Assembly (NCBI GenBank): GCA_035764005.1
Contig: DASTZZ010000031.1
Span: 62,001-126,000 of the forward strand
DNA length: 64,000 nt
DNA from: Terriglobales bacterium
Lineage (GTDB): Bacteria > Acidobacteriota > Terriglobia > Terriglobales > Acidobacteriaceae
Reading direction: 5' to 3'
The number at the start of each line of letters is the position of its first letter. Positions within the stretch are counted from its first letter, which is position 1. A model generated the notes under the pieces. It ran no database searches and had not been told where the DNA came from. It saw nothing but the letters and a program-made list of their open reading frames with translations. Below, one piece after another: positions 9,134 through 18,100 of this stretch. A program made the translations under genes and the position numbers.

Positions 9134-10963
9134 TTACTGCGGGCATTGGCTCTGAGGTTTCCACACTTCAGTTTTAGTCCTCCAAGGTTGCGCAGCATCG
9201 TGCAAAACCAGAACGATGGAGTGGCGAGGTTCGGTTCCGCTGGGCTTCAAAATCATCGGTTCGCCACCAGGAACGAAGCCTGTCTCACCAGCGTGAATTA
9301 CGAATGTTCTATTCGGTGTCCGCAGGCATTGAGCGCCGTGTAGTAGATACCAGGCCTCAGGGCCCGGATGAGTGTGAACCGGAGTGCCCGTCACGGTCGG
9401 CGCCTCGATGCTTTCCATATAGCGGGCAAAATATTTCTTCGCAGGTGTAACTGGCAGCGGCCCGATGACGGCAACCCGTTCTCCGCTGGGAGGTTTCCAC
9501 TCAGCGGGAGCTAGCTCGAATAGCCAAATTTTCCCGAACGACTCAACGACACTTCCAGAGGACGTTCCTTTCGCCTGTGAAGCGGCCGCAGTAGTGGGAT
9601 AAGTATACAAATGCCAGAACAGAGGGCTGGGCGGCAAACTCTCCAGCGCTTCATTAGCTAGCACATAGCAACCTTCCTCTTGTTTGCGCTCGCTCACCGG
9701 TATTGTGCAAGAGCTTGGGCTAGAATTCCCGGTCGAGATCGGATGACCAGAGGGTGTTTCGGAAGGATGTAACTTTGTACCGGACTCACCTGAATTTTGG
9801 AGTTCTGTCGTGTTTCCACAGAGGCTCAGAACGTTGCTTGTATGCGAGTCTCCATTGGGTGCGAGGCAGTACCGATCCAGGTCGGCGGGAGCGAACACGG
9901 TGCCAGCAAAGTATTTCTTCACGCCGCTCACGTAGGCTGCTTCGTCTGTTTTGTCTGTCGGGTTGTAATGGTATAGCAGGACCGATTTGACTTGCGCCTT
10001 GGAGGCAAGCTCTCCAACCCCCTGGGAATCGAGATGTTCGAACTGGAAGTGTGCGCGGAATGTCTTGGTGCGATCAGGTGTTGCATGGGTTCTGGCGGCC
10101 ATGACATTCACGGTTTGATCCAGATCTTCAGGATCGCGATAGGAGACTTCCGCCAGGAGCACATCAGCGCCTTTTGCCAGCCGAGCCACCGCATCGCTCG
10201 GAGCCGTATCTCCGGTGAAAACAATTACACCGTGCGGGGTTTCGACTCGATAGGAAAAAGATTTCAGATGCTTGCGATCTTCCTCCGGCATTAGCGCGTA
10301 GTGGGTGTTTTCGGCAGCGATGACGCGAATCTTGTCGTCCTGAAAAATAACGCCTTCATGCTCAATCTCGTGCGCAACAAACGGACTGGTGAATTCTCCG
10401 TTCACCACCTGAAAGTCCGAACGATTTTCAGAGGCGAAAGGCCGAACTGTGATGGTGAGATAGCGAAACGCCGCGTCAACAAGCTCTTTCGTTTGTGGCG
10501 GGCCATAAATATGAATAGATGGTGTTGAACGGGGCGAACGCAGCCGAAAGTAATCGTTGGCCATTACATCAGCTAGCCCGAGGTCGTGATCGGAATGAAG
10601 ATGCGTGAAGAAGATTGTCTTGATTTGTTCTGATTGAATGCCCGCCTGCAGCATTCGTCGCATCGTGCCAATTCCGCAATCGATCAGATACTGGCGGCCA
10701 TCCACCATGAGCAACGTAGAAGGCTCCGAGCGATCGAGGCGCAAGGGAGGGCCACCGGCAGTGCCGAGAAAAAGTATCCGAGTATCGTTCGGCGTTTCGG
10801 TAGAGGAGCCAGTCTGACCTGTCGCTAATCCAGCTGCGAACGCTATGACCAAGCCGAATGCGAGAATGCCGAGCCTGCGTCGCATCGCGGGGATTTCGGA
10901 TGTAGATGCCAGAATTCGGTCAACCTTCTTAATTCGTTTCCCAACGGGTTCCGCCATGTTCAT
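9134..10963 (-). CDS. exported metallo-beta-lactamase-fold hydrolase fused to a cupin
   Basis: 609 residues from the ATG at 10963. A hydrophobic segment (LGILAFGLVIAFAAGLATG) at about residues 31-50 serves as signal or anchor; an internal ATG at 10885 would give a cleaner signal peptide. Residues ~60-370 form a metallo-beta-lactamase domain of the RNase Z/arylsulfatase-like type, with THLHSDHD near 120, VIAAENTHYAL, VFTGDTAPSD and LYHYNPTDK. Residues ~440-609 form a cupin (GTPVHTHPGPEAWYLLHG, then HAGETGFVPGGEPM), preceded by a Ser/Thr-rich linker. The ATG lies inside the upstream gene stop (ATGA), so coupling is likely. Substrate unknown; the two-domain fusion is unusual. Confidence 0.8.
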   Translation of the reverse strand: MNMAEPVGKRIKKVDRILASTSEIPAMRRRLGILAFGLVIAFAAGLATGQTGSSTETPNDTRILFLGTAGGPPLRLDRSEPSTLLMVDGRQYLIDCGIGTMRRMLQAGIQSEQIKTIFFTHLHSDHDLGLADVMANDYFRLRSPRSTPSIHIYGPPQTKELVDAAFRYLTITVRPFASENRSDFQVVNGEFTSPFVAHEIEHEGVIFQDDKIRVIAAENTHYALMPEEDRKHLKSFSYRVETPHGVIVFTGDTAPSDAVARLAKGADVLLAEVSYRDPEDLDQTVNVMAARTHATPDRTKTFRAHFQFEHLDSQGVGELASKAQVKSVLLYHYNPTDKTDEAAYVSGVKKYFAGTVFAPADLDRYCLAPNGDSHTSNVLSLCGNTTELQNSGESGTKLHPSETPSGHPISTGNSSPSSCTIPVSERKQEEGCYVLANEALESLPPSPLFWHLYTYPTTAAASQAKGTSSGSVVESFGKIWLFELAPAEWKPPSGERVAVIGPLPVTPAKKYFARYMESIEAPTVTGTPVHTHPGPEAWYLLHGAQCLRTPNRTFVIHAGETGFVPGGEPMILKPSGTEPRHSIVLVLHDAAQPWRTKTEVWKPQSQCPQ

Positions 10964-11172
10964 CCATCCAGCAGCGCCTGCTGCCAGCCTGGGTCCGGCG
11001 CGCGGCGGCTGAAATAGAACGGTGGTGCGCGCCGTTGATCTTTTTCGTAAGGAGCAACACCCGTCGTGTTGATATACCAATGCAGCAGGCGACGTTCCAA
11101 CTGATCTTGAAGAGTAGCGGCGCTGCGCTCCCCGTAGATGTTCTCCCGTTCTGTCGGATCCGAATTGCTCAT
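10960..11172 (-). CDS. hypothetical protein, 70 residues
   Basis: MSNSDPTERENIYGERSAAT begins a 70-residue charged protein with no signal peptide, preceded by a good ribosome binding site (GGGAG, spacing ~6). Its TGA overlaps the start of the MBL-cupin gene in an ATGA arrangement, the main reason to treat it as a real gene. The middle (LQDQLERRLLHWYINTTGVAPYEKD) looks helical. Family not recognised. Confidence 0.6.
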   Translation of the reverse strand: MSNSDPTERENIYGERSAATLQDQLERRLLHWYINTTGVAPYEKDQRRAPPFYFSRRAPDPGWQQALLDG

Positions 11173-11256
11173 GTCGCTCCCGTAAACTCTTCGTTGCTTC
11201 TACAAAACAGGTCTTTCGAATTGCAATTTTCTGTCTCCTCGGTTCTCTTTGACTTC

Positions 11257-11757
11257 CTAAATCGGTGTGGCCGAAAACGTGCCAGTAGCCGTAAACAACG
11301 CGTTTCCTGAAGGGTCCTTCACAGTGCTCTCGAACATCCCTGAAAGGAGTGTGCCGGCGGAATCAAGCGAAACCTGCAAGTGCACGTTGTCGGTTCCGAT
11401 GTCCTTCCCGTCGGTTGCGCCTTGAAGCAAAAACGTGAAATGGATGTCGAACTGCGCTTCGCCTGTGCGCCTCCAGGCGCCGTGGCCGGGAGTTTCGAGC
11501 AAAGCGCCAAAGGGGGTTGCCGGCACAAACAGCCGCCGACTTTCGATCACCGAGCCATCTGGGGTGAACGTAAGCAAATCGGTAAACGGGTCCAGCCCAG
11601 GTGGGCTGATCGGCGTAACCGAAGCCTTCCATGAGCCCGCGAGGCGGCCCGGAGTCGATTCCTGACTGAAGCTCGGCCTTGAGATAAGAGAACTAACGAC
11701 AAAGCCGCAAATCGCGAGTACAACCACACATAGTGTGAAACGTGTTGCTCGTTTCAT
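11257..11757 (-). CDS. secreted hypothetical protein
   Basis: 166 residues with an N-terminal export signal (MKRATRFTLCVVVLAICGFVVSSL), then a domain beginning GRLAGSWKASVTP with alternating hydrophobic/polar strands (LLTFTPDGSVIESRR, HGAWRRTGEAQFDIHFTFL, VHLQVSLDSAGTLLSGMFES). The GxW start and strand pattern suggest a small lipocalin-like or related beta-barrel, but this is inferred from pattern only. A strong Shine-Dalgarno (AGGAGAG) lies 5 bases before the ATG. It is a single gene between the 70-residue gene and a divergent gene. Confidence 0.75.
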   Translation of the reverse strand: MKRATRFTLCVVVLAICGFVVSSLISRPSFSQESTPGRLAGSWKASVTPISPPGLDPFTDLLTFTPDGSVIESRRLFVPATPFGALLETPGHGAWRRTGEAQFDIHFTFLLQGATDGKDIGTDNVHLQVSLDSAGTLLSGMFESTVKDPSGNALFTATGTFSATPI

Positions 11758-12000
11758 GTGTCTCTCCTAAATCGAAAAAATTGCGCGAATCCAAAACACG
11801 AGTTGCTGATCGCTGAAAGCGACTGCTGATTACTACAGCAGCGATAGAACCACAAGTTTCTCGCGACCATTGATCAGTCACGTCGTGCTCCCGCCCTGGC
11901 AATCGATTGATGAGGTGACATTGTAGAAAATCTCGTGCTACAAACAAGGGATTTAAAAGACCCTAAAGTTCCGTTGTGGCAAACTTCCGCGGGCAATCCG

Positions 12001-13002
12001 ATGACGTTGCGCTATCGTCAAATGCGGCCGAACGACGTAGGCAGATGCGTGGACATCCTGGCTGTTCATCCTGTTAACCGCCCGCGCTATGGGTCTGCGA
12101 TTTCCGAGTTGGGGAAAACCTGGCTCCGACTGCTTGGGAGCGAAGCCTTTACAGCCGTTGTATTTGAGGAATTGCACGGTGATAAATTCGATTTTCTGGG
12201 AGCCGGCGTCAGCGTTTTCGTTTCAGACGCTTTCCTGCGCGAAATCAAAACACCGCCATTCTTCTGGATCGGCCCCGAAATAGTTCGCAGGATCTCTCGC
12301 GGTGATTCTCCGGTTCTGAGTGACAGGCAATTGCGCGAGGCAAACACGCGCGGGGAACTAAATCTCATCGGCTGGCATGCCGTCACCAGCGTTGAGAATG
12401 CGAGGCGGGTGGAGGTCCTCAATTTTGTATTTGGCAGCTTTATCGAACTGCATCGCGGATTTTTCATCAAAGAGCTTATCGGTCAGGCGGACTCTCCGAT
12501 GGGAGTGGAAGGAATTGCAAACAGCGGCGGCGGCTTCTTCGATGCTGCACTCGGCCGTTTCGTAGATTCCCTTCCGGCCTGCCCGGAACAAATCGTCAAC
12601 ACTCTGCACGTGATGGGCGAGACGCGTGAGATGGCGTTCGCGAAGCCGTGGCTCCTGGGAACTTCACTTTTTTCCTACCAGCGGCCGGTTTTTGCTTTCA
12701 GACGAAGCGAGCAGCGACTGTTAGCTGCGGCTTTGCAAGGTGGAACCGATGAAGACTTGGCGAAAGAACTTGGCGTTTCACTCTCTTTTGTGAGGAGGAC
12801 TTGGCTTTCGATCTATGACCGCGTTGGGGCATGCCTGCCGGAGTTCTTCGCCGAAGACCCAAATGAGAACGGAAGGTCAGGTCGTGGAAAGAGGAAGAAA
12901 TACCGCCTTCTTGCATACGTTCGTGACCACCCACAAGAGTTGCGTCCGTTATCAAGGAAGCTCCTGTTGACTGGCGGCATGGCTGCCGGCATTGACGGTT
13001 AA
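12001..13002 (+). CDS. hypothetical protein with C-terminal helix-turn-helix
   Basis: 333 residues from ATG 12001 (MTLRYRQMRPNDVGRCVDIL), whose opening resembles the first strand and helix of GNAT acyltransferases; an upstream in-frame GTG at 11935 would add 22 residues. The central region (FDFLGAGVSVFVSDAFLREI...EVLNFVFGSFIELHRGFFIKEL) is not recognised. Residues ~240-290 (FRRSEQRLLAAALQGGTDED LAKELGVSLSFVRRTW) have the spacing of a LuxR/GerE-type helix-turn-helix. A DNA-binding regulator with a GNAT-like sensor is my best guess. The end is basic and followed by no clear terminator. Confidence 0.65.
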   Translation: MTLRYRQMRPNDVGRCVDILAVHPVNRPRYGSAISELGKTWLRLLGSEAFTAVVFEELHGDKFDFLGAGVSVFVSDAFLREIKTPPFFWIGPEIVRRISRGDSPVLSDRQLREANTRGELNLIGWHAVTSVENARRVEVLNFVFGSFIELHRGFFIKELIGQADSPMGVEGIANSGGGFFDAALGRFVDSLPACPEQIVNTLHVMGETREMAFAKPWLLGTSLFSYQRPVFAFRRSEQRLLAAALQGGTDEDLAKELGVSLSFVRRTWLSIYDRVGACLPEFFAEDPNENGRSGRGKRKKYRLLAYVRDHPQELRPLSRKLLLTGGMAAGIDG

Positions 13003-13202
13003 CGAACCGTTGAGCCAGAGAGGAGGAAATATCGCGCCGGGCGGTGCGCAACTGTCCGCATGAGCGAGAAGACGATCAGCTTATGACGGGCAGGAACGTG
13101 GGAGAAGTAGTCCTGTCATCGCCAGGAACCGACCGCCGAATGTCGCAGGCTGCGTCCACGATTGCTGTCAAATACGCTGGGCACATCGCGATGATTTGTC
13201 AT

Positions 13203-14057
13203 TTATCTGGTTTCACCCGGGTGATAGCCAACGTTGGCAGTAGCCAACGGTAGTTGGTTTTCAGACTTTTCTAGGAAATGTTTAATGACTGGAATCACCC
13301 TCTCTGGTTCTGAAGATAAGGCGAAGTGGCTTGCGCTCGGGATCACCGCAAGCTCGGCGTGCGGAATGAGTTTGACGGTTTCAACGGAGTGCTCGATGCG
13401 AACAAAATCGTGATCTCCTTGAACAACCAGAAACGGCACTTTAACGGAAGCCAATTCTTCTTTCGAAAAGCCTTTCCACTGAATCTTGCCAACCTTTTCG
13501 TAAATCTTGGGCCAATAGTTCGGATCAGGCGCGACTTTCATGTAGCTCTCTCTCTGAAATTGGACGTCTCTAGTCTCAGCAGTTGGAGAATGATCATAGT
13601 GCGTCGTCTCAGGATTCAGGGTGGTCGGAGGAGGGGCAAAAGTTGCTGCGTAAGTCACCACACGACGGACAAGTTCGGGATAGCGAATTGCGATCACAGC
13701 TGCTGCGTCGCCACCGTAGCTTGCACCAATAAAGTCGGCCTTTGAGATCCCAAGGTATTTCACGAGGCTAACCACGTCTTCGGCGTACTGCTCGATCGAA
13801 ATGGGACGCTCGGGAATATCTGCCGTGCGACCATTTCCCTGGAGATCGACCGTTATCACGGAATGGTTTTGAACCAGCTCAGGAAAAGATTCCCGCCCAG
13901 CAAATCCGAAAGCGGGCGGGATAAAAAGAATCGGATCGCCGCTCCCCTCGATTTGGTAATAAATCTTCAGGCCGTTGACAGGCGCATATCCACGGGTCTT
14001 CGTTGTCCTTCCAGCGCGTGAGTCGTTAATAGTTTTCTTTGGTTCCTGGTACATCAT
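13203..14057 (-). CDS. alpha/beta hydrolase
   Basis: 284 residues from ATG 14057 (AAGGA five bases ahead). Alpha/beta-hydrolase fold: oxyanion segment ILFIPPAFGFAG, nucleophile elbow GASYGG (Ser ~113), acid GDHDFV (Asp ~215), and catalytic His in SASHFAL (~244). These are the three elements of a working catalytic triad. No signal peptide is evident. It is the last gene of a minus-strand unit that starts with the ArsR regulator at 15116 and includes an SRPBCC protein and a 50-residue secreted protein. Substrate not predictable. Confidence 0.85.
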   Translation of the reverse strand: MMYQEPKKTINDSRAGRTTKTRGYAPVNGLKIYYQIEGSGDPILFIPPAFGFAGRESFPELVQNHSVITVDLQGNGRTADIPERPISIEQYAEDVVSLVKYLGISKADFIGASYGGDAAAVIAIRYPELVRRVVTYAATFAPPPTTLNPETTHYDHSPTAETRDVQFQRESYMKVAPDPNYWPKIYEKVGKIQWKGFSKEELASVKVPFLVVQGDHDFVRIEHSVETVKLIPHAELAVIPSASHFALSSEPERVIPVIKHFLEKSENQLPLATANVGYHPGETR

Positions 14058-14113
14058 TTGTTCCTTGCCCCAATCTATCGGCCCTTCGGTGAAGCCGCGC
14101 TCCAATCGTTTTA

Positions 14114-14266
14114 TTAGATCGCTCCATCCGCGAACGAATGCTCATAAGCCTGGACTGCACGGGTTGTGTGTCTGTTCGACGCCATCTTGCTGGGCTTCTC
14201 CTGAGCTACAGGGGCGCTTACCGCCACGGACAAAGCAAAGATTGCTGTTCCTAAGAGATAGTTCAT
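14114..14266 (-). CDS. small secreted protein, 50 residues
   Basis: A short frame, ATG at 14266, with GGGAGG five bases upstream. It encodes MNYLLGTAIFALSVAVSAPV followed by AQEKPSKMASNRHTTRAVQA and a short acidic end. The first ~21 residues form a textbook signal peptide with an Ala-x-Ala-like cleavage region; the mature peptide would be about 28 residues, basic then acidic. It sits 56 bases before the alpha/beta hydrolase and 57 bases after the SRPBCC gene, so it is probably in that operon. The combination of signal peptide, ribosome site and position makes it more than a chance frame. Confidence 0.6.
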   Translation of the reverse strand: MNYLLGTAIFALSVAVSAPVAQEKPSKMASNRHTTRAVQAYEHSFADGAI

Positions 14267-14323
14267 GTGCCTCCCTTCTCAACTTGGGTCAACAGATTTT
14301 TGCCCGGCTCGTTCAGGTAGCGA

Positions 14324-14788
14324 TCAGCGGGTGCCCTGAGCTGGGTAGGGCTCCTGCAGAGCAATCGAACCGGTCTCCAACAGCGACTTGAGATTCGAGA
14401 TGATCTTCGGCCAGCCTCCAGACACTGCCTCAATAAATTTCGATGGTTCGCGCTCGATGGCATGGGTGATGGAGAGCTTGACAGCCCCAGCCGTGGGTTC
14501 CAGTTCTATGGTGCAGAGCGAGTGGCCTTCGGCCTTGAGTTCGGGCCTTTTTTGGTGCTGCCACCGGATTACTAAGCGTCGTGGCGGCTCGGCCTCTACG
14601 ATTTCGCCCTCGTCGAAGATCGTCCCGTCCGCGGATACCAACTTCCATGAGGATCCGCGCGTCCAACTGCTTTCACACTGCATGCCGAACCAGTACTGCT
14701 TCATGAATTCCACGTCGGTCAGCGCTGACCACAGCTTGTCGGGCGTGGTGCGGATGTAAGTCACGTACAAAAACGTCGATCTAGACAT
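14324..14788 (-). CDS. SRPBCC (AHSA1-like) domain protein
   Basis: 154 residues beginning MSRSTFLYVTYIRTTPDKLW. It is a START/Bet v1-like (SRPBCC) protein of the AHSA1 branch: TPDKLWSALTDVEFMKQYWFG, then GSSWKLVSADGTIFDEGEIVEAEPPRRLVIRW, and the C-terminal helix GGWPKIISNLKSLLETG. Such proteins bind hydrophobic ligands and are very often paired with an ArsR-type repressor, as here. The start overlaps the 3' end of the ArsR gene by 8 bases, showing translational coupling. Confidence 0.88.
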   Translation of the reverse strand: MSRSTFLYVTYIRTTPDKLWSALTDVEFMKQYWFGMQCESSWTRGSSWKLVSADGTIFDEGEIVEAEPPRRLVIRWQHQKRPELKAEGHSLCTIELEPTAGAVKLSITHAIEREPSKFIEAVSGGWPKIISNLKSLLETGSIALQEPYPAQGTR

Positions 14789-15116
14789 CGGTTTTCTCCA
14801 GTCGGTGTTTAAGTTGCGAGAGCGCTCTAAGGCGCGGCTTTTCGAATTTCGCAATCCAGCGCTCGTAGATCTCTTGCAGCGGCACCGGATTGAGGAAGTG
14901 CAGCTTTTCGCGACCACGTCGCACGGTCGCGACCAAGTTCGCCGCCTCCAGCACGTCCAAGTGCTGCGTCACGCCCTGCCTCGTCATGTTCAGGTGTTCG
15001 CATAACTCGTTAAGGGTGCGGCCGTCGTGCGCGTGCAGCACGTCTAGCAGCTTGCGCCGACTGGGGTCAGCCAGGGCTTTGAACAGCAGATCCGTATCGC
15101 GCCGATGGGCAACCAT
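14781..15116 (-). CDS. ArsR-family transcriptional regulator
   Basis: 111 residues from ATG 15116 (MVAHRRDTDLLFKALADPSR). A compact winged helix: ALADPSRRKLLDVLHAHDGRT, recognition region LNELCEHLNMTRQGVTQHLDVLE, and wing LVATVRRGREKLHFLNP. The cysteine metal-binding motif of the metal-sensing ArsR subgroup (ELCVCDL) is absent: only ELCEHL remains, so this is more likely a non-metal sensor of the type found with SRPBCC genes. The start codon lies in one of two near-identical palindromes and has no Shine-Dalgarno, so initiation may be on a short leader of about 15 bases. It probably represses its own operon. Confidence 0.9.
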   Translation of the reverse strand: MVAHRRDTDLLFKALADPSRRKLLDVLHAHDGRTLNELCEHLNMTRQGVTQHLDVLEAANLVATVRRGREKLHFLNPVPLQEIYERWIAKFEKPRLRALSQLKHRLEKTDV

Positions 15117-15168
15117 AGGCAAGTAGTTACTTGCATTAAGTATAGGCAAGGAATTACTTGCATGTCAA
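15115..15168 (-). promoter_or_regulatory. ArsR operon promoter with two operator palindromes
   Basis: Minus-strand promoter: -35 TTGACA (15168-15163), 18-base spacer, -10 TATACT (15144-15139). Two 22-base direct repeats differing in two positions lie at 15115-15136 and 15142-15163, centres 27 bases apart. Each contains an inverted repeat: GCAAGTA-AC-TACTTGC (perfect) in the first and the same with one mismatch in the second. One copy fills the spacer between -35 and -10, the other spans from near the start of transcription to the ATG. This is the expected design of an autorepression operator. Confidence 0.8.
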
Positions 15169-15531
15169 CCCTGCCCTTTGCTCGAGGCAATCTCGTGCCG
15201 AAGTCATCTCAGGCCATGAAAGATCAAGCCCGTGAGGATCTGGCGTTGTTGAACCAGCGGTTCGCCCGGCACTGCTCGGATGACCTTTCAACTGATCATT
15301 TAAGGATCAGTGAGCGACGTTCGTCCGCGAAATCCCTGATCGGGTTGGAGATGCGTCTGCGACCTTGACGACTTGTTCCCTAATTTATGCCCTGAATCGG
15401 GAATGCTAACGAGGAAATCCGCATAACAGCGGGTTGGGTGAGTGCGCCGGGAGTCGAAACCAGAACCTACTGTTTATAGTTCAGGAGTTAGTACGATGAA
15501 ACCCGGCCGAGGGCGGCCGGCTCCGCGTCTT
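15169..15531. other. intergenic region, no gene supported
   Basis: About 360 bases between the ArsR promoter and the MerR gene. A plus-strand frame of ~68 codons (15162-15368) has no ribosome site and overlaps the ArsR -35 region. A segment near 15440-15465 resembles a tRNA T-arm when read on the minus strand, but no acceptor or anticodon partner can be found. I see no gene. Confidence 0.4.
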
Positions 15532-15912
15532 TTAGCGTCTGGCCGCGAGAATCGCCAGCACTTCCTGCAATCCCTGCTTGAGGGGAAGCAGATCGGAAGG
15601 ATTGGTGCTCCTGGGTTGAGCAAAGGGCAGGGCGGTTTGCGAGCGATCGCGCTTCGCTTCCGTTTTGAGGAACTGCCGGGCGCCGTTGATGGTGTAGCCC
15701 TCTTCGTACAGAAGCTTCTTCACGCGCACGACATTCTCGACATCTTTGCGTCGATACAGTCGTTGGCCGGTATTGCTTTTGGCGGGTTTGAGCTGCGGAA
15801 ATTCTGTTTCCCAAAAGCGGAGAACGTAGGCTGGCAGCGAGCAAAGCTTCGCGACTTCGCCGATGCGAAAGAAGAGCTTGTCGGGAATCACGATCTCGGT
15901 TCCCGATTTCAT
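15532..15912 (-). CDS. MerR-family transcriptional regulator
   Basis: 126 residues from ATG 15912 (MKSGTEIVIPDKLFFRIGEV). The winged helix is clear: FFRIGEVAKLCSLPAYVLRFWETEFPQLKP, then GQRLYRRKDVENVVRVKKLLYEEGYTINGARQFL. The FWE..FPQLKP pattern is that of the MerR/HspR/CarA-like group common in Acidobacteria and Myxobacteria, not the metal sensors. After the DNA-binding part there is only a short helical tail (LLPLKQGLQEVLAILAARR) and no effector domain. No cysteine metal site is seen. Confidence 0.87.
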   Translation of the reverse strand: MKSGTEIVIPDKLFFRIGEVAKLCSLPAYVLRFWETEFPQLKPAKSNTGQRLYRRKDVENVVRVKKLLYEEGYTINGARQFLKTEAKRDRSQTALPFAQPRSTNPSDLLPLKQGLQEVLAILAARR

Positions 15913-16075
15913 CGCGCGCGTAGCTGCGGCTCGCTTTGCTCCCACGTGCGCATAGTATGTCGGTTGCGAACGAAGGTCAACTACAAGTAGAGCTATCGGA
16001 GCTGTTCCTGTCGAACGGCGAAGCAGAAAAAGAAGCAAATGCAGCTGGACTTCAACGCAGCTATGCGTTTGAGCG

Positions 16076-16429
16076 CTACTTCTCGACCTCTTCACCGCGG
16101 AGTATCTGATTAACCGTATTGTCCAGATCTTCTGGCTCGGGGCTATACAGGTGATGCTCCGCGTCGTGGACCTCGGGACTTATGCGGCACAGTTCGAGAA
16201 TCTGTGCGCTATCGCAATGCTTGCGCGTAAGGGTTGCCATCTCGCGTTTTGCTTCGCCATCGAGTGAGACACCGAGAATCACAAGGTCGAAATCACCAGA
16301 CTTGAGAGCGTTGCGGGTCTCGCGGAGGTTTGCAGCAGAGACTACGTCGAAGCTGCGGTTCCGCAACATAATGTGGCGGGTGACACGAAGAGCGTCATTG
16401 TCTGAGACAGACAAAATCTTCTTAACCAT
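16076..16429 (-). CDS. response-regulator receiver-like protein, phosphorylation site lost
   Basis: 117 residues from ATG 16429 (MVKKILSVSDNDALRVTRHI). The length and pattern fit a stand-alone CheY-like receiver: beta1 KKILSVSD, acidic pair region DND, helix 1 ALRVTRHIMLRNRS, beta2 FDVVSAAN, helix 2 LRETRNALKSG, beta3 FDLVILGVSLDG. The residue that should be the phosphoacceptor Asp (DLVLLD in true receivers) is Gly at about position 53. No output domain follows. It is therefore a pseudo-receiver, likely a protein-protein module. It is divergent from gdhA and lies upstream of the MerR gene. Confidence 0.7.
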   Translation of the reverse strand: MVKKILSVSDNDALRVTRHIMLRNRSFDVVSAANLRETRNALKSGDFDLVILGVSLDGEAKREMATLTRKHCDSAQILELCRISPEVHDAEHHLYSPEPEDLDNTVNQILRGEEVEK

Positions 16430-16698
16430 GGGTCGTGCAGTTGTGACTTGCAGAGTTGTTCGTAATCGTAGCAAAGAATTTCGAAGTTTCAGCCCACTTA
16501 AGTGCAAATAATTGTTCGGAGTGACTAGTGGGAAGAACTTAGTTGGGACTCGGAGATGATCGTCTGGTGAATTGGCCGGCGGCGGTGCGATCGATTGAGC
16601 AAACGAATTGAGGCGATAATCTATACTGATAGGTTTGCTCAAGCGGCCCAACCGCGCCGCTTGTTCATGTTCTTCAATCCGACCTGACGAGATCATCG

Positions 16699-17988
<1,290 letters not shown>

Positions 17989-18005
17989 TTCTCTAGTGTG
18001 TGTGT

Positions 18006-18088
18006 GTCATTCCGAACGAAGTGAGGAATCCCTACTGTACCCATGCATTCTCGGTTCAGTAGGGATTCCTCGCTTCGCTCGGAATGAC
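18006..18088. repeat. inverted repeat, GTCATTCCGA...TCGGAATGAC family
   Basis: Two arms of ~32 bases, imperfectly complementary, starting GTCATTCCGAACGAAGTGAG and ending GCTTCGCTCGGAATGAC, with a ~20-base loop. It fills the gap between convergent gdhA and the CDP-alcohol phosphatidyltransferase gene and could act as a bidirectional terminator. A second member of the same family is at 59416-59552. Confidence 0.8.
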
Positions 18089-18100
18089 AAAGGGAACAGC

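Noticed and set aside
11935-12000. Longer start (GTG 11935) for the HTH protein
   Set aside because: Only weak ribosome site; the extra residues lack family character, so ATG 12001 preferred.
13044-13253. Plus-strand frame of 69 codons
   Set aside because: Antisense to the 3' end of the hydrolase gene and without ribosome site.
15162-15368. Plus-strand frame of ~68 codons divergent from ArsR
   Set aside because: No ribosome site, atypical composition, and it overlaps the ArsR -35 box.
15440-15470. tRNA-like T-arm sequence on the minus strand
   Set aside because: GGTTTCGACTCCC-like core only; no acceptor, D or anticodon arm can be paired.
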